This document shows, in pieces, positions 9,149 to 20,819 of a DNA stretch of 64,000 nt (position 1 is the first letter of the stretch; each line of letters opens with the position of its first letter). The translations under genes and the position numbers were made by a program. The notes under the pieces are model-generated. The model saw only the letters and a program-made list of their open reading frames with translations. It was not told the origin of the DNA and searched no databases. The stretch comes from Clostridium sp. Marseille-Q2269. Its GTDB lineage: Bacteria > Bacillota > Clostridia > Clostridiales > Clostridiaceae. The stretch is taken from contig NZ_CALSFS010000003.1 in assembly GCF_943736985.1 (NCBI RefSeq), positions 124,001 to 188,000 of the forward strand, in the 5' to 3' direction.

Positions 9149-12100
9149 TTGTTTGAGTTAAATAATTTTGATGCTTTACAAATAGGTTTAGCTTCACCAG
9201 AAAAGATAAGAGAATGGTCAAGAGGTGAAGTGAAAAAGCCAGAGACTATAAATTATAGAACATTAAAGCCAGAAAGAGACGGTTTGTTCTGTGAAAGAAT
9301 TTTTGGTCCTATGAAGGACTGGGAATGTCATTGTGGTAAGTATAAAAGAATAAGATATAAGGGCATAGTTTGTGATAGGTGCGGAGTAGAGGTTACTAAG
9401 GCTAAAGTAAGACGTGAGAGAATGGGGCATATAGAACTTGCTGCCCCTGTATCTCATATATGGTATTTCAAAGGAATTCCATCAAGAATGGGATTAATAC
9501 TAGATATGTCGCCAAGAGCTTTAGAAAAAGTTTTATATTTTGCTTCATATGTAGTACTAGATCCAAAGGAAACACCTCTTTTGAAGAAGCAGCTATTAAA
9601 TGAAAAAGAATATAGAGAATCCATAGATAAATATGGAGATGATAGCTTTGTTGCTGCAATGGGTGCAGAAGCTGTAAAGAATCTTTTAGAAGAGATAGAC
9701 TTAGAACAAACGTCTATTGAACTTAAAGAAGACTTAAAAACAAGTACAGGACAAAAGAAAATTAGAATAATAAGAAGATTAGAGGTAGTAGAATCTTTTA
9801 GAAAATCAGGAAATAGACCAGATTGGATGGTTATAGATGTTATACCAGTAATTCCACCTGATTTAAGACCAATGGTTCAACTAGATGGTGGAAGATTTGC
9901 TACATCTGATTTAAATGATTTATATAGAAGAGTTATAAACAGAAATAACAGATTGAAGAAGTTATTGGACTTAGGTGCTCCAGACATAATTGTAAGAAAT
10001 GAAAAGAGAATGCTTCAAGAAGCAGTAGATGCATTAATAGACAATGGTAGAAGAGGAAGACCAGTAACAGGTCCAGGAAATAGACCTCTTAAATCATTAT
10101 CAGATATGTTAAAAGGTAAGCAAGGTAGATTTAGACAAAACCTACTAGGAAAACGTGTTGACTATTCAGGACGTTCAGTTATAGTAGTAGGTCCAGAATT
10201 AAAAATGTACCAATGTGGTTTGCCAAAAGAAATGGCTCTTGAATTATTCAAACCATTTGTTATGAAGAAACTTGTTCAAAATGGGTTAGCACATAATATA
10301 AAGAGTGCTAAGAGAATGGTAGAAAGAGTTCAACCACAAGTATGGGATGTATTAGAAGAAGTTATTTCTGATCATCCAGTGTTATTAAACCGTGCCCCTA
10401 CTCTTCATAGATTGGGAATTCAAGCTTTCCAACCTGTATTAGTAGAAGGAAGAGCAATAAAACTTCACCCACTTGTATGTACAGCTTATAATGCAGACTT
10501 TGACGGAGACCAAATGGCTGTTCACGTACCTTTATCAGTTGAGGCTCAAGCAGAAGCTAGATTCTTAATGCTAGCAGCACATAATATATTAAAACCATCT
10601 GATGGTAAACCAGTATCTGTGCCTACACAGGATATGGTTTTAGGTTCTTATTACTTAACAATGGATAAAGACGGAGTAAAAGGTGAAGGAAAAGTATTTT
10701 CTTGTCCAGAAGAAGTGCTTATGGCATATCAATGCAAAGCTGTTGATATACACGCTAAAATAAGAGTAAGATTAAAGAAAGTTATAGATGGAGAAATTAT
10801 AGAAGGATTGATACAAACAACACCAGGAAAAATTATATTCAATGAATCTATACCACAAGATTTAGGATATATTGATAGAACAATTCCTGAAAATAAATTA
10901 AAACTAGAAGTAGATTTTCTTGTATCTAAAAAAACACTAGGCGGAATAATTAACAGATGTTATATGAAACATGGTGCAACAAAGACATCTATAATGCTAG
11001 ATAAGATAAAAGCAAAAGGATATCATTATTCTACTATAGGAGCTATTACTATTTCTACTTCAGATATGGTGGTTCCAGCAGCTAAAAGAGAATTACTGGA
11101 AAATACAGAAAAGCAAGTAGAAAAAATACAAAAAATGTATCGTAGAGGATTTATATCTGAAGATGAGAGATATGAAAAAGTTATAGATCTTTGGACTAAA
11201 ACAACAGAAGATGTAGCTAATGCTCTTATGGAAAGTTTGGATAGTTTTAATCCTATATACATGATGGCAGATTCAGGAGCCAGAGGTTCAAAAAGCCAGA
11301 TAAAACAATTAGCTGGTATGAGAGGTCTTATGGCCAATCCATCAGGTAAAATAATAGAGTTACCAATAAAAGCTTCATTTAGAGAAGGCTTAGATGTGTT
11401 AGAATACTTTATATCAACACATGGTGCAAGAAAAGGTAACGCCGATACAGCATTAAAAACAGCGGATTCAGGATACCTAACTAGAAGACTTGTTGACGTT
11501 TCACAAGATGTTATAGTAAGAGAAGAAGATTGTGGAACAGAAGAAGGATATGAAGTATCTGAAATAAAAGAAGGAAATGAAGTTATAGAACCTTTAGTTG
11601 AAAGATTATCAGGAAGATACCCTTCAGAAGATATTATTCATCCTGAGACAGGAGAAATAATAGTAAAAAGAAACACATATATGAATGAGGATATAGCTAA
11701 GAAAGTGTCAGATGCTGGAATCAAAAAAGTTAAGATAAGATCTGTATTTACTTGTAGATCAAAACATGGTGTTTGCGCTAAATGTTATGGTATGAACATG
11801 GCTACATCACAAAAAATTCATATAGGTGAAGCTGTTGGTATTGTTGCTGCTCAAAGTATAGGTGAACCAGGAACTCAGCTTACAATGAGAACATTCCATA
11901 CAGGGGGAGTTGCTGGAGCAGATATAACTCAAGGTCTTCCAAGGGTTGAAGAGCTTTTTGAAGCTAGAAAGCCTAAAGGATTGGCTATTGTAAGTGAAGT
12001 TTCAGGAACAGTAAAAATGGAAGAAACTAAGAAAAAGAGAACAATAATAATTGTAACTAATGACGGTGAAGAAGTTTCATATGATATTCCATTTGGTTCA

Positions 12101-12685
12101 AGAATAAAAGTTAAAAATGGAGATATTATATCAGCAGGAGATGAAATAACAGAAGGTTCAATAAATCCACACGATATTTTAAGAATAAAAGGTGTTGACG
12201 GAGTTAAGAATTATCTTCTATCAGAAGTTCAAAAAGTTTATAGATTACAAGGTGTTGATATAAATGATAAGCATCTTGAAGTGGTTGTTAGACAAATGAC
12301 AAGAAAAATAAAAATTGAGGATTCAGGAGACACTGAATTATTACCAGGAACTATGATAGATATTTTTGACTTTGAAGATGCCAATAAAAAAATATTAGAA
12401 AAAGGTAAAGAACCAGCAGTAGGTAGAATAGCCTTATTGGGAATAACAAAGGCTGCCTTAGCTACAGATTCTTTCTTATCAGCTGCATCATTCCAAGAAA
12501 CAACAAGAGTTCTTACAGATGCTGCTATTAAAGGGAAAATTGATCCGTTATTGGGATTAAAGGAAAATGTAATTATCGGTAAATTAATACCTGCAGGTAC
12601 AGGTATGACAAGATATAGATCTATTCAAATAAATACCGATGATGAAAATATGGAAGAAGATTTAGCAGATTCAGTAGAAGTATAG
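9149..12685 (+). CDS. rpoC: DNA-directed RNA polymerase subunit beta'
   Basis: Beta' carries the catalytic magnesium site. The 1178-residue protein uses a TTG start, 8 bases after AAGGGAGG. It has the zinc finger Cys60, Cys62, Cys75, Cys78. The catalytic NADFDGD spans 448-454 (Asp450, Asp452 and Asp454 bind Mg2+). The trigger-loop/bridge-helix region has [19 protein letters not shown] second Cys cluster near [13 protein letters not shown] is also present. Length is normal for Bacillota without large insertions. Confidence 0.99.
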   Translation: MFELNNFDALQIGLASPEKIREWSRGEVKKPETINYRTLKPERDGLFCERIFGPMKDWECHCGKYKRIRYKGIVCDRCGVEVTKAKVRRERMGHIELAAPVSHIWYFKGIPSRMGLILDMSPRALEKVLYFASYVVLDPKETPLLKKQLLNEKEYRESIDKYGDDSFVAAMGAEAVKNLLEEIDLEQTSIELKEDLKTSTGQKKIRIIRRLEVVESFRKSGNRPDWMVIDVIPVIPPDLRPMVQLDGGRFATSDLNDLYRRVINRNNRLKKLLDLGAPDIIVRNEKRMLQEAVDALIDNGRRGRPVTGPGNRPLKSLSDMLKGKQGRFRQNLLGKRVDYSGRSVIVVGPELKMYQCGLPKEMALELFKPFVMKKLVQNGLAHNIKSAKRMVERVQPQVWDVLEEVISDHPVLLNRAPTLHRLGIQAFQPVLVEGRAIKLHPLVCTAYNADFDGDQMAVHVPLSVEAQAEARFLMLAAHNILKPSDGKPVSVPTQDMVLGSYYLTMDKDGVKGEGKVFSCPEEVLMAYQCKAVDIHAKIRVRLKKVIDGEIIEGLIQTTPGKIIFNESIPQDLGYIDRTIPENKLKLEVDFLVSKKTLGGIINRCYMKHGATKTSIMLDKIKAKGYHYSTIGAITISTSDMVVPAAKRELLENTEKQVEKIQKMYRRGFISEDERYEKVIDLWTKTTEDVANALMESLDSFNPIYMMADSGARGSKSQIKQLAGMRGLMANPSGKIIELPIKASFREGLDVLEYFISTHGARKGNADTALKTADSGYLTRRLVDVSQDVIVREEDCGTEEGYEVSEIKEGNEVIEPLVERLSGRYPSEDIIHPETGEIIVKRNTYMNEDIAKKVSDAGIKKVKIRSVFTCRSKHGVCAKCYGMNMATSQKIHIGEAVGIVAAQSIGEPGTQLTMRTFHTGGVAGADITQGLPRVEELFEARKPKGLAIVSEVSGTVKMEETKKKRTIIIVTNDGEEVSYDIPFGSRIKVKNGDIISAGDEITEGSINPHDILRIKGVDGVKNYLLSEVQKVYRLQGVDINDKHLEVVVRQMTRKIKIEDSGDTELLPGTMIDIFDFEDANKKILEKGKEPAVGRIALLGITKAALATDSFLSAASFQETTRVLTDAAIKGKIDPLLGLKENVIIGKLIPAGTGMTRYRSIQINTDDENMEEDLADSVEV

Positions 12686-12699
12686 ACTATATAAATTTA

Positions 12700-12728
12700 T
12701 TGACATTGTAGTTTCAAAATGATAAAAT
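12700..12728 (+). promoter_or_regulatory. Sigma-A promoter of the L7Ae-like/str operon
   Basis: TTGACA (12700-12705), a 17-base spacer and TAAAAT (12723-12728) lie just after rpoC and ahead of the L7Ae-like gene, rpsL, rpsG, fusA and tuf. Confidence 0.8.
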
Positions 12729-12750
12729 ACACCTGTTATATGTTTTAATG

Positions 12751-12780
12751 AAGGAAGCAAAGTTATTACTTTGTTTCCTT
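12751..12780 (+). promoter_or_regulatory. Strong hairpin in the leader of the L7Ae-like gene
   Basis: AAGGAAGCAAAGT / ACTTTGTTTCCTT is a 13-bp stem with one G-T pair and a TATT loop. Only ATTA follows, so the T tract is poor. It begins about 15 bases after the predicted transcription start and ends 13 bases before the Shine-Dalgarno. It could be a 5' stabiliser or a weak attenuator. Confidence 0.55.
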
Positions 12781-12808
12781 ATTAATGGAATTTAGGAGGA
12801 AGTCAACG

Positions 12809-13048
12809 ATGATTGACAGACTTAAAGGCAATAAAGTTGTAGGGGTTAAACAAACAGTTAAAGCTTTAAAGAACAGTACTGTTAAAACTTTATATGTATC
12901 TAATGATGCTGACGAAAGTTTAATAAAACCACTTATAGAATTAGCTGAAGAAAATTCCATAGATATAATAAAGGTTGATACAATGAAGGAATTAGGAAAA
13001 CTTTGTGGTATTGATGTAAGTGCTGCTACAGCAGCATTACTAAAATAA
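12809..13048 (+). CDS. rplGB: L7Ae-like ribosomal protein (YbxF family)
   Basis: A 79-residue L7Ae/L30e-fold protein. Members of this family in Bacillota (YbxF, YlxQ) bind kink-turn RNA. The sequence begins MIDRLKGNKVVGVKQTVKAL and ends in the family-like LGKLCGIDVSAATAALLK. I chose the ATG at 12809, which has AGGAGG nine bases upstream. An in-frame ATG at 12785 lacks a Shine-Dalgarno and would add eight unusual residues. It sits between rpoC and rpsL, exactly where ybxF lies in Bacillus. Whether it is a ribosome component or an RNA regulator is not shown by the sequence. Confidence 0.9.
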   Translation: MIDRLKGNKVVGVKQTVKALKNSTVKTLYVSNDADESLIKPLIELAEENSIDIIKVDTMKELGKLCGIDVSAATAALLK

Positions 13049-13123
13049 TCATTAGCTAATAAGTAGCCAATTTGGCGTATTTATAGAATAATTTATTTAT
13101 CTAATTATGAAGGAGGTGCAAGT

Positions 13124-13501
13124 ATGCCAACAATTAGCCAATTAGTAAGAAAAGGCAGAAAGACATTAGCATCAGCATCAGACTCACCAGCATTAAAAGA
13201 ATGCCCACAAAAAAGAGGAGTTTGTACAGTAGTAAAAACAACAACTCCTAAAAAACCTAACTCAGCCTTAAGAAAAGTTGCAAGGGTTAGACTTACAAAT
13301 GGATATGAAGTTACAGCTTACATACCAGGAGTAGGACATAACTTACAAGAGCACAGTGTTGTTCTTATAAGAGGCGGAAGAGTTAAGGACTTACCAGGTG
13401 TAAGATACCATATCGTAAGAGGGGCATTAGATGCAGCTGGAGTAGCTAATAGAATGCAATCCAGATCAAAGTATGGTGCTAAAAAGCCAAAACAAAAATA
13501 G
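13124..13501 (+). CDS. rpsL: 30S ribosomal protein S12
   Basis: S12 lies at the decoding centre and controls accuracy. The 125-residue protein begins [12 protein letters not shown] and has the [21 protein letters not shown] stretch (from residue 40) with Lys43. It also has [14 protein letters not shown], both loops hit by streptomycin-resistance mutations and both normal here. It starts at ATG after AAGGAGGTG. It is first gene of the classical str set rpsL-rpsG-fusA-tuf. Confidence 0.98.
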   Translation: MPTISQLVRKGRKTLASASDSPALKECPQKRGVCTVVKTTTPKKPNSALRKVARVRLTNGYEVTAYIPGVGHNLQEHSVVLIRGGRVKDLPGVRYHIVRGALDAAGVANRMQSRSKYGAKKPKQK

Positions 13502-13609
13502 TACACTGTATTTGATGTAATTTTTTAGAATGATAGTGCTATGTCTTCAGCGTTTATATAGATTATAGTTTATATTAATTTGCAGAAGTTCAGAGCGCTT
13601 TGCGGCTAG

Positions 13610-14131
<522 letters not shown>

Positions 14132-14132
14132 T

Positions 14133-14167
14133 ACAAAACTGTTTTGGCTGTGCCAAAACAGTTTTGT
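14133..14167 (+). promoter_or_regulatory. Perfect 16-bp hairpin between rpsG and fusA
   Basis: ACAAAACTGTTTTGGC / GCCAAAACAGTTTTGT with a TGT loop is perfectly paired. No T tract follows (CAAATTTG), so it is not a typical intrinsic terminator. It starts two bases after the rpsG stop and ends 22 bases before the fusA Shine-Dalgarno. Likely roles are mRNA processing, stability or partial attenuation. Confidence 0.7.
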
Positions 14168-14203
14168 CAAATTTGAATTCGAAAACGATGGGAGGAAAAG
14201 TAA

Positions 14204-16273
14204 TTGGCGAACAAAGAATATCCTTTGGCAAAATTCCGTAACATTGGGATTATGGCCCATATAGATGCGGGAAAAACTACAGCAACAGAACGTATATTAT
14301 TCTATACAGGAAAAACTCATAAAATAGGTGAAACCCATGAAGGTGCAGCAACAATGGACTGGATGGCACAAGAGCAAGAAAGAGGTATAACAATTACATC
14401 TGCAGCAACAACTTGTTTTTGGAAAGATCATCAAATAAACATAATAGATACACCAGGACACGTAGATTTTACTGTTGAAGTTGAAAGATCTCTAAGAGTA
14501 CTAGATGGTGCTGTAACAATATTAGATGCTAAAAGTGGTGTTGAACCACAAACTGAAACAGTATGGAGACAGGCAGATAATTATAAAGTACCAAGAATGG
14601 TATTTATAAATAAAATGGATAAATTAGGTGCAGACTTCTTAATGTCTGTAGGAACATTAAGAGAAAGATTACATGCAAATGCAATTCCACTTCAATTACC
14701 AATAGGTGCAGAAGATTCATTTGCTGGAATCATAGATCTTGTTAAAAATGATGCTGTTATCTACAAAGATGACTTAGGAACAGTAATGGATGAAACAGAA
14801 ATTCCAGAAGATATGAAAGAAATGGCTGAAGAATATAGAACAATGTTATTAGAAGCTGTGTCTGAAGTAGACGAAGACATAATGATGAAATACCTAGAAG
14901 GTGAAGAAATTTCTGTAGAAGAAATAAAAGCAGCTTTAAGAAAAGGTGTTTTAGCAAATAAAATAGTACCAGTTCTTTGCGGATCAGCTTATAAAAATAA
15001 AGGTGTTCAATTATTGTTAGATGCTGTAGTTGAATTTATGCCTTCACCATTAGATATAGAAGACGTTAAAGGAACAGAACCTACAACAGGTGAAGAACTT
15101 ACAAGACCTGCAGATGCAAAAGCTCCATTAGCAGCGTTAGCATTTAAAATAGCTACAGATCCATTTATAGGTAAACTAGCATTTACTAGAATTTACTCTG
15201 GAGTAATGAAGAGTGGTACATATGTATTTAACTCTAATAAAGGTAAGAGAGAAAGAGTTGGAAGACTAGTTAAAATGCATGCTAATCATAGAGAAGATGT
15301 TGAAGAGTTAAAGGCTGGAGAATTAGGTGCTATAGTTGGTCTTAAAGATACAACTACAGGAGATACACTTTGTGATGATGCAGATCCAATCATACTTGAA
15401 AACATGGAATTCCCAGAACCAGTTATAGACGTATCAATAGAACCTAAAACAAAAGCTGGTCAAGAAAAAATGGGTATAGCTCTAGCAAAACTTGCAGAAG
15501 AAGATCCGACATTTAGAACATATACAAATCAAGAAACAGGTCAAACAATTATAGCAGGTATGGGAGAACTTCATCTTGAAATAATCGTTGACAGACTTGT
15601 AAGAGAATTTAAAGTTGAATGTAATGTAGGTCAACCACAAGTTGCTTACAAAGAAACTATCAGAAAGCATGTAAAAGCTGAAGGTAAGTTTGTAAGACAA
15701 TCAGGTGGACGTGGACAATACGGACATTGTTGGATAGAAATGATGCCAACTGAAGGAGAATATGAATTCGAAAACGCTGTAGTTGGGGGAGCAATACCAA
15801 AAGAATATATCCCAGCTATTGACAATGGTATTCGAGAAGCTTGTCAAAGCGGTATAATCGCAGGATATCCTGTTATTAACTTTAAAGTTAAATTATTTGA
15901 TGGATCATACCATGATGTGGATTCATCAGAAATGGCCTTCAAAATTGCAGGTTCTATGGCATTCAAAAACGCTATGGCAAAAGCAGACGCTGTATTATTA
16001 GAACCTTCAATGAAAGTTGAAGTAGTTGTACCAGAAGAATATATGGGCGATGTAATAGGTGACATCAACTCAAGAAGAGGTAGAATAGAAGGAATGACTC
16101 CAAGAGCAGGTGCAGAAGTAATAAGAGCATTTGTACCACTTTCAGAAATGTTTGGATATGCTACTACATTAAGATCTAAAACTCAAGGTAGAGGAAATTA
16201 TGTAATGCAATTTGATCATTATGAAGAAGTTCCAAAGAGCATTCAGGATAAAGTAGTTGGAGATAGAAAATAA
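14204..16273 (+). CDS. fusA: Elongation factor G
   Basis: EF-G is the GTPase that drives ribosomal translocation. The 689-residue protein uses a TTG start, 8 bases after GGGAGG. The G domain has AHIDAGKTT (18-26), DTPGHVDF and NKMDK. Domains II to V follow, with [26 protein letters not shown] in domain IV. It ends in TAA at 16271, the base where the second tuf repeat begins. tuf copy 2 follows after 35 bases with no terminator. Confidence 0.99.
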   Translation: MANKEYPLAKFRNIGIMAHIDAGKTTATERILFYTGKTHKIGETHEGAATMDWMAQEQERGITITSAATTCFWKDHQINIIDTPGHVDFTVEVERSLRVLDGAVTILDAKSGVEPQTETVWRQADNYKVPRMVFINKMDKLGADFLMSVGTLRERLHANAIPLQLPIGAEDSFAGIIDLVKNDAVIYKDDLGTVMDETEIPEDMKEMAEEYRTMLLEAVSEVDEDIMMKYLEGEEISVEEIKAALRKGVLANKIVPVLCGSAYKNKGVQLLLDAVVEFMPSPLDIEDVKGTEPTTGEELTRPADAKAPLAALAFKIATDPFIGKLAFTRIYSGVMKSGTYVFNSNKGKRERVGRLVKMHANHREDVEELKAGELGAIVGLKDTTTGDTLCDDADPIILENMEFPEPVIDVSIEPKTKAGQEKMGIALAKLAEEDPTFRTYTNQETGQTIIAGMGELHLEIIVDRLVREFKVECNVGQPQVAYKETIRKHVKAEGKFVRQSGGRGQYGHCWIEMMPTEGEYEFENAVVGGAIPKEYIPAIDNGIREACQSGIIAGYPVINFKVKLFDGSYHDVDSSEMAFKIAGSMAFKNAMAKADAVLLEPSMKVEVVVPEEYMGDVIGDINSRRGRIEGMTPRAGAEVIRAFVPLSEMFGYATTLRSKTQGRGNYVMQFDHYEEVPKSIQDKVVGDRK

Positions 16274-17512
16274 TAATTATACAAACACAAAAAAGGAGGA
16301 AATAAAAAATGGCAAAAGCAAAATTTGAAAGAAGCAAACCTCATGTAAACATAGGAACAATAGGTCACGTAGACCACGGTAAGACAACATTAACAGCAGC
16401 TATAACAACAGTATTAGCACAAAAAGGAGGAGCTTCAGCAACAAAGTATGACGAAATAGATAAAGCTCCAGAAGAAAAAGAAAGAGGAATCACAATCAAT
16501 ACATCACACGTAGAGTATGAAACAGCAAACAGACACTACGCACACGTAGATTGTCCAGGACATGCGGATTATGTAAAGAACATGATCACAGGAGCAGCAC
16601 AAATGGATGGAGCGATCTTAGTTGTATCAGCAGCAGATGGTCCAATGCCACAAACAAGAGAACACATACTACTAGCATCAAGAGTTGGAGTACAATATAT
16701 AGTAGTATTCTTAAATAAAGCAGACCAAGTAGATGATCCAGAATTAATTGAATTAGTTGAAATGGAAGTAAGAGAATTATTAAATGAATATGGATTCCCA
16801 GGAGATGATACTCCAATCGTAGTAGGATCAGCATTAGAAGTATTAGAAAACCAAGACAATGCAGAAAAGACAAAATGCATAGATGAATTAATGGAAGCAA
16901 TAGACAGCTATATTCCAACACCAGAAAGAGCAACAGATCAACCATTCTTAATGCCAGTAGAAGACGTATTTACAATCACAGGAAGAGGAACAGTTGCAAC
17001 AGGAAGAGTTGAAACAGGAGTTCTACATACTGGAGATGAAGTAGAATTAGTAGGAATGAAAGAAGAAATATCAAAAACAGTATGTACAGGAATAGAAATG
17101 TTCAGAAAAATACTTGATGAAGCAATGGCAGGAGACAACATTGGAGCATTATTAAGAGGTATTCAAAGAGACGAAATCCAAAGAGGTCAAGTATTAGCAA
17201 AACCAGGTTCAGTAACACCACACAAAAAATTCGTAGGTCAAGTATACGTATTAAAGAAAGAAGAAGGCGGAAGACATACACCATTCTTCAACGGATATAG
17301 ACCACAATTTTATTTCAGAACAACAGACGTTACAGGATCAATCAACTTACCAGAAGGCGTAGAAATGGTAATGCCAGGAGATCATATAGATATGGCAGTA
17401 GAATTAATCACACCAGTAGCAATGCACGAAAACTTAAGATTCGCTATAAGAGAAGGTGGAAGAACAGTAGGTTCAGGAGTTGTTACAACTATATCTGAAT
17501 AATTCTAAATTA
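16270..17512 (+). repeat. tuf direct repeat, copy 2
   Basis: Partner of the block at 353-1595. Identity begins at the last base of the fusA sense codons and ends 10 bases beyond the tuf stop. The flanks on both sides are unrelated. Confidence 0.9.
16309..17502 (+). CDS. tuf: Elongation factor Tu, copy 2
   Basis: The str-operon EF-Tu, 397 residues, co-transcribed with rpsL-rpsG-fusA. Motifs are as in copy 1 (GHVDHGKT 19-26, DCPGH 81-85, NKAD 136-139). Residue 221 is Phe (TTT), giving [11 protein letters not shown], the common form of this motif, whereas copy 1 has Leu. The near-complete DNA identity of the two genes, including silent positions, points to recent duplication or ongoing gene conversion. 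Confidence 0.99.
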   Translation: MAKAKFERSKPHVNIGTIGHVDHGKTTLTAAITTVLAQKGGASATKYDEIDKAPEEKERGITINTSHVEYETANRHYAHVDCPGHADYVKNMITGAAQMDGAILVVSAADGPMPQTREHILLASRVGVQYIVVFLNKADQVDDPELIELVEMEVRELLNEYGFPGDDTPIVVGSALEVLENQDNAEKTKCIDELMEAIDSYIPTPERATDQPFLMPVEDVFTITGRGTVATGRVETGVLHTGDEVELVGMKEEISKTVCTGIEMFRKILDEAMAGDNIGALLRGIQRDEIQRGQVLAKPGSVTPHKKFVGQVYVLKKEEGGRHTPFFNGYRPQFYFRTTDVTGSINLPEGVEMVMPGDHIDMAVELITPVAMHENLRFAIREGGRTVGSGVVTTISE

Positions 17513-17552
17513 GCTGGCTAATATTTTTAAACATACAGTGTATACAGTGTAT

Positions 17553-17580
17553 AAAAGGAAAGAGGACGCTCTTTCCTTTT
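17553..17580 (+). terminator. Terminator after tuf copy 2
   Basis: AAAAGGAAAGA / TCTTTCCTTTT is an 11-bp stem with a 6-base loop. The right arm ends in TTTT and is followed by ACTATTTA. It ends the str operon. Confidence 0.8.
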
Positions 17581-17648
17581 ACTATTTATAAAAATAAATT
17601 ATATATAATATGTAGTAATATATTTCAAAAGTTTAAAATTAAAAATAC

Positions 17649-17677
17649 TTGTCAAAATAAAAAAAATAGTGTATACT
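17649..17677 (+). promoter_or_regulatory. Promoter of the S10-spc-alpha superoperon
   Basis: TTGTCA (17649-17654), 17 bases and TATACT (17672-17677). This is the only strong promoter seen before rpsJ, about 225 bases upstream of its ATG. Confidence 0.8.
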
Positions 17678-17683
17678 GTAGAG

Positions 17684-17890
17684 GTTGTAATGTAATAACA
17701 GCGATAATTCAAGAGGTTGCCGCACTTACGGGAAATTCTTGATTAAGCAAGCTAAGGTTTAGAACCTGGCGACGGTTATTCTGTTAATCATAATTCCGAT
17801 GCTGTGTTCATAAAAAAATATGGAACACCTGGAACAGTTTACAGAATATTTCCGCTGTTGTGCGTAATAAGTGAAACGTACCAGAAAAGG
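17684..17890 (+). ncRNA. Structured 5' leader of the S10 operon
   Basis: About 205 bases of leader with several possible helices. An outer pairing is AACAG (17697-17701) with CTGTT (17781-17785), extended by ATAA/TTAT. An inner hairpin is TCAAGA (17709-17714) with TCTTGA (17737-17742). Later GTGTTC pairs with GAACAC, and AACAG with CTGTT. It is locally richer in G+C than typical intergenic DNA here. r-protein control (L4-like) is known for S10 leaders in other bacteria. Which protein acts here is unknown, and the boundaries are approximate. Confidence 0.55.
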
Positions 17891-17902
17891 AGGGAACACT
17901 AA

Positions 17903-18211
17903 ATGGCAAAACAAAAAATAAGAATAAGATTAAAAGCATTTGATCATAGTTTGTTAGATCAATCAGCTTTAAAAATCGTAGAAACTGCTAAGACAACAGG
18001 AGCTAAGGTTGCAGGTCCAGTACCTCTACCAACAGAAAAAGATGTTGTTACTATCTTAAGAGCTCCACATAAATACAAAGACTCTAGAGAACAGTTCGAA
18101 ATAAGAACTCATAAAAGACTAATCGACATAATTAGTCCATCACCAAAAACTGTTGATGCATTAATGAGATTAGACTTACCAGCTGGAGTAGATATAGAAA
18201 TAAAACTATAA
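17903..18211 (+). CDS. rpsJ: 30S ribosomal protein S10
   Basis: S10 is a 30S head protein and, with NusB, an antitermination factor. The 102-residue protein has the motifs [24 protein letters not shown] and [15 protein letters not shown]. It starts at ATG after AAAAGGAGGG. It is first gene of the S10 cluster, behind a long structured leader. Confidence 0.98.
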   Translation: MAKQKIRIRLKAFDHSLLDQSALKIVETAKTTGAKVAGPVPLPTEKDVVTILRAPHKYKDSREQFEIRTHKRLIDIISPSPKTVDALMRLDLPAGVDIEIKL

Positions 18212-18296
18212 TTTAGGTAATAGAGAAATCTATTACTAACTATTATGATTGCATTAATAGATGTGATCCGCTAATATGTTGAGGAGGTGCAAAGAA

Positions 18297-18926
18297 ATGA
18301 AAAAAGCTATATTAGGTAAAAAACTTGGTATGACTCAAATATTCAATGAAAATGGTAAGGTTATACCAGTTACTGTAATAGAAGCAGGTCCATGTACAGT
18401 TATCCAAAAGAAAACTGTAGAAAAGGACGGCTACGAAGCAATACAAGTTGCTTTTGGTGATATAAGAGAAAAATTAAGAAGCAAACCAGTAAAAGGACAC
18501 TTTGCAAAAGCAGGTGTTTCACTTAAAAGACATATAAAAGAATTTAAACTAGAAGATTCAAACAGCTTTGAAATAGGTCAAGAAATAAAAGCAGACGTTT
18601 TTCAAGCAGGAGAAAGAGTTGACATATCAGGAGTTTCTAAAGGTAAGGGATTCCAAGGAACAATAAGAAGATGGAATGCTCACAGAGGACCAATGAGTCA
18701 CGGTTCAAAATTCCATAGAGCAGTTGGTTCAATGGGTGCGTCTTCAGATCCATCAAGAACATTTAAAAATAAGAGAATGCCAGGACATATGGGTAATGTT
18801 AAAACAACAGTTTTAAATCTTGAAGTTGTTAGAATAATACCTGAAAAAAATCTAATATTAATAAAAGGCGGAGTACCAGGACCAAATAAAGGTTTAGTAC
18901 AAATAAGAAATACAGTTAAGGCTTAA
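18297..18926 (+). CDS. rplC: 50S ribosomal protein L3
   Basis: L3 is an early assembly protein near the peptidyl-transferase centre. The 209-residue protein begins [16 protein letters not shown] and has the loop [22 protein letters not shown] use the ATG at 18297, which follows GAGGAGGTG. The in-frame codon at 18276 would add seven residues ahead of the family N-terminus. rplD follows after 24 bases. Confidence 0.98.
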   Translation: MKKAILGKKLGMTQIFNENGKVIPVTVIEAGPCTVIQKKTVEKDGYEAIQVAFGDIREKLRSKPVKGHFAKAGVSLKRHIKEFKLEDSNSFEIGQEIKADVFQAGERVDISGVSKGKGFQGTIRRWNAHRGPMSHGSKFHRAVGSMGASSDPSRTFKNKRMPGHMGNVKTTVLNLEVVRIIPEKNLILIKGGVPGPNKGLVQIRNTVKA

Positions 18927-18950
18927 TTTAAGTAGAAAGGAGGATGCAGA

Positions 18951-19571
18951 ATGCCTAAAGTAGATTTATTTAACCAAAACGGAGAAAAAGTTGGAGATTT
19001 ACAATTAGCAGATAGCGTATTTGGTGTAGAGGTAAATACATATGCTATGCATCAAGTAGTAAAAGCATTGCTAGCAAATAAAAGACAAGGAACTCAATCA
19101 GCTAAAACAAGAGCTGAGGTTTCAGGAGGCGGAATAAAGCCTTGGAGACAAAAGGGAACAGGTAGAGCAAGACAAGGTTCTATAAGAGCACCACAATGGA
19201 TACATGGTGGAGTTGTTTTTGCACCAAAGCCAAGAAACTACAGAATGTCAATCCCTAAATCAATGAAGAAGGTTGCTATAAAATCAGCATTAACTTCAAA
19301 AGTTAACGAAAATTTAATGGTAGTTGTTGATAATATAAAATTAGAAACACCAAAAACTAAAGAAGTAGTTAAAATGCTTAATGGGTTTGATGCAAAGAAA
19401 ACTTTAATTATTACAAACAATGCTGAAGAAAATGTTTATAAATCAGCAAGAAACATTGAAGGAGTACAGATTATTCCAGTAAACAACATTAACGTATATG
19501 ATGTATTAAAATATGATAAAGTTGTTATAACTAAGGATGCTGTATCCAAAATTGAGGAGGTGTATGCATAA
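18951..19571 (+). CDS. rplD: 50S ribosomal protein L4
   Basis: L4 lines the nascent-peptide tunnel, and in some bacteria it represses the S10 operon. The 206-residue protein has the tunnel loop [23 protein letters not shown], where macrolide-resistance changes occur, and it appears normal. It starts at ATG after AAAGGAGG. Its TAA overlaps the rplW ATG by one base, suggesting translational coupling. Confidence 0.98.
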   Translation: MPKVDLFNQNGEKVGDLQLADSVFGVEVNTYAMHQVVKALLANKRQGTQSAKTRAEVSGGGIKPWRQKGTGRARQGSIRAPQWIHGGVVFAPKPRNYRMSIPKSMKKVAIKSALTSKVNENLMVVVDNIKLETPKTKEVVKMLNGFDAKKTLIITNNAEENVYKSARNIEGVQIIPVNNINVYDVLKYDKVVITKDAVSKIEEVYA

Positions 19572-19864
19572 TGAAGCTAACTAACTACGATATAATAAGA
19601 AGACCTCTTATTACTGAAAAAACAATGGCTTCAATGTCTGATAAAAAGTACACCTTTGTAGTGGATATACATGCCAACAAATCTCAAATTAAAAATGCTA
19701 TTGAAACAATATTCGATGTTAAAGTTGAAGATGTTAAAACAGCTAGAATTATGGGAAAAACTAAAAGAGTTGGTGTCCATATAGGAAAAAGACCAGATTA
19801 TAAAAAAGCTATTGTTAAGTTAACAGAAGATAGTAAAACAATTGAATTCTTCGAAGGACTATAA
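19571..19864 (+). CDS. rplW: 50S ribosomal protein L23
   Basis: L23 sits at the tunnel exit and docks trigger factor and SRP. The 97-residue protein has the family motif [12 protein letters not shown] and [18 protein letters not shown]. It overlaps rplD by one base (TAATG), with the Shine-Dalgarno GAGGAGG inside the end of rplD. Confidence 0.97.
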   Translation: MKLTNYDIIRRPLITEKTMASMSDKKYTFVVDIHANKSQIKNAIETIFDVKVEDVKTARIMGKTKRVGVHIGKRPDYKKAIVKLTEDSKTIEFFEGL

Positions 19865-19918
19865 ACAATAAAGCCGTTATTGGTGAGAGCCAGATAAGCT
19901 GAAGAAGGAGGGAAACAA

Positions 19919-20752
19919 ATGGCTGTTAAAGGTTTTAGACCTACCACTCCTACAAGAAGAGAAATGACTATGTGTACTTTTGAAGAAATAACAACAAGCA
20001 CACCAGAAAAGTCACTTCTTGTTTCATTAAAGAAAAGTGGTGGAAGAAACGCAAATGGTAAAATAACAGTTCGTCATATTGGTGGCGGAGCTAAAAGAAA
20101 ATATAGAATAATAGATTTTAAGAGAAATAAGGACAATATTCCAGCTAAAGTTGTTAGTGTAGAATATGATCCAAATAGAACAGCATTTATAGCGCTTGTA
20201 GTATACTCTGATGGTGAAAAGAAATATATCATAGCGCCAGTTGGATTAAAAGTAGGAGATACAGTAGTATCTGGATCAGAATCAGATATAAAAGTAGGTA
20301 ACTGTTTACCTATAAAAAATATTCCAGTAGGTACTGTTATCCACAACATAGAGTTAGCACCTGGAAAAGGAGCTCAACTTGTTAGATCAGCAGGTAACTC
20401 AGCACAACTTATGGCTAAAGAAGGAGACTATTCTCAAGTAAGATTACCTAGTGGAGAAGTTAGATACATAAGAGTTGAATGTAGAGCAACTATAGGTGTT
20501 GTGTCTAACCAAACAAACGAAATTGTTAACATAGGTAAAGCGGGAAGAAAAAGACATATGGGAACAAGACCTACAGTAAGAGGTTCTGTAATGAACCCTA
20601 ATGACCATCCACACGGTGGTGGTGAAGGTAGATCTCCTATCGGACATCCAAGTCCACGTACTCCATGGGGTAAACCAGCTCTTGGATACAAAACAAGAAA
20701 GAATAAGAAATACTCTGATAGATTTATTGTTAAGAGAAGAAATGATAAATAG
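19919..20752 (+). CDS. rplB: 50S ribosomal protein L2
   Basis: L2 is essential for peptidyl-transferase activity and subunit joining. The 277-residue protein begins [14 protein letters not shown]. It ends with the signature [23 protein letters not shown], which includes the conserved His of HPHGGGEG. It starts at ATG after AAGGAGGG and is followed by an unusual perfect hairpin. Confidence 0.98.
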   Translation: MAVKGFRPTTPTRREMTMCTFEEITTSTPEKSLLVSLKKSGGRNANGKITVRHIGGGAKRKYRIIDFKRNKDNIPAKVVSVEYDPNRTAFIALVVYSDGEKKYIIAPVGLKVGDTVVSGSESDIKVGNCLPIKNIPVGTVIHNIELAPGKGAQLVRSAGNSAQLMAKEGDYSQVRLPSGEVRYIRVECRATIGVVSNQTNEIVNIGKAGRKRHMGTRPTVRGSVMNPNDHPHGGGEGRSPIGHPSPRTPWGKPALGYKTRKNKKYSDRFIVKRRNDK

Positions 20753-20781
20753 ATTGAAGAGAATATGATATTCTCTTCAAT
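20753..20781 (+). promoter_or_regulatory. Perfect 14-bp inverted repeat between rplB and rpsS
   Basis: ATTGAAGAGAATAT and its exact complement flank a single G, starting at the base after the rplB stop. No T tract follows, so it is probably not a simple terminator. It may be a processing or stability hairpin, like the one after rpsG. Confidence 0.65.
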
Positions 20782-20819
20782 CTTGTAATCATATGATTGC
20801 GCGAAGGGAGGCAAATATA

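Noticed and set aside
17533-17550. Tandem 9-base repeat ATACAGTGT x2 after tuf copy 2
   Set aside because: Only two units, next to a terminator. Too short to call a functional repeat or recombination site.
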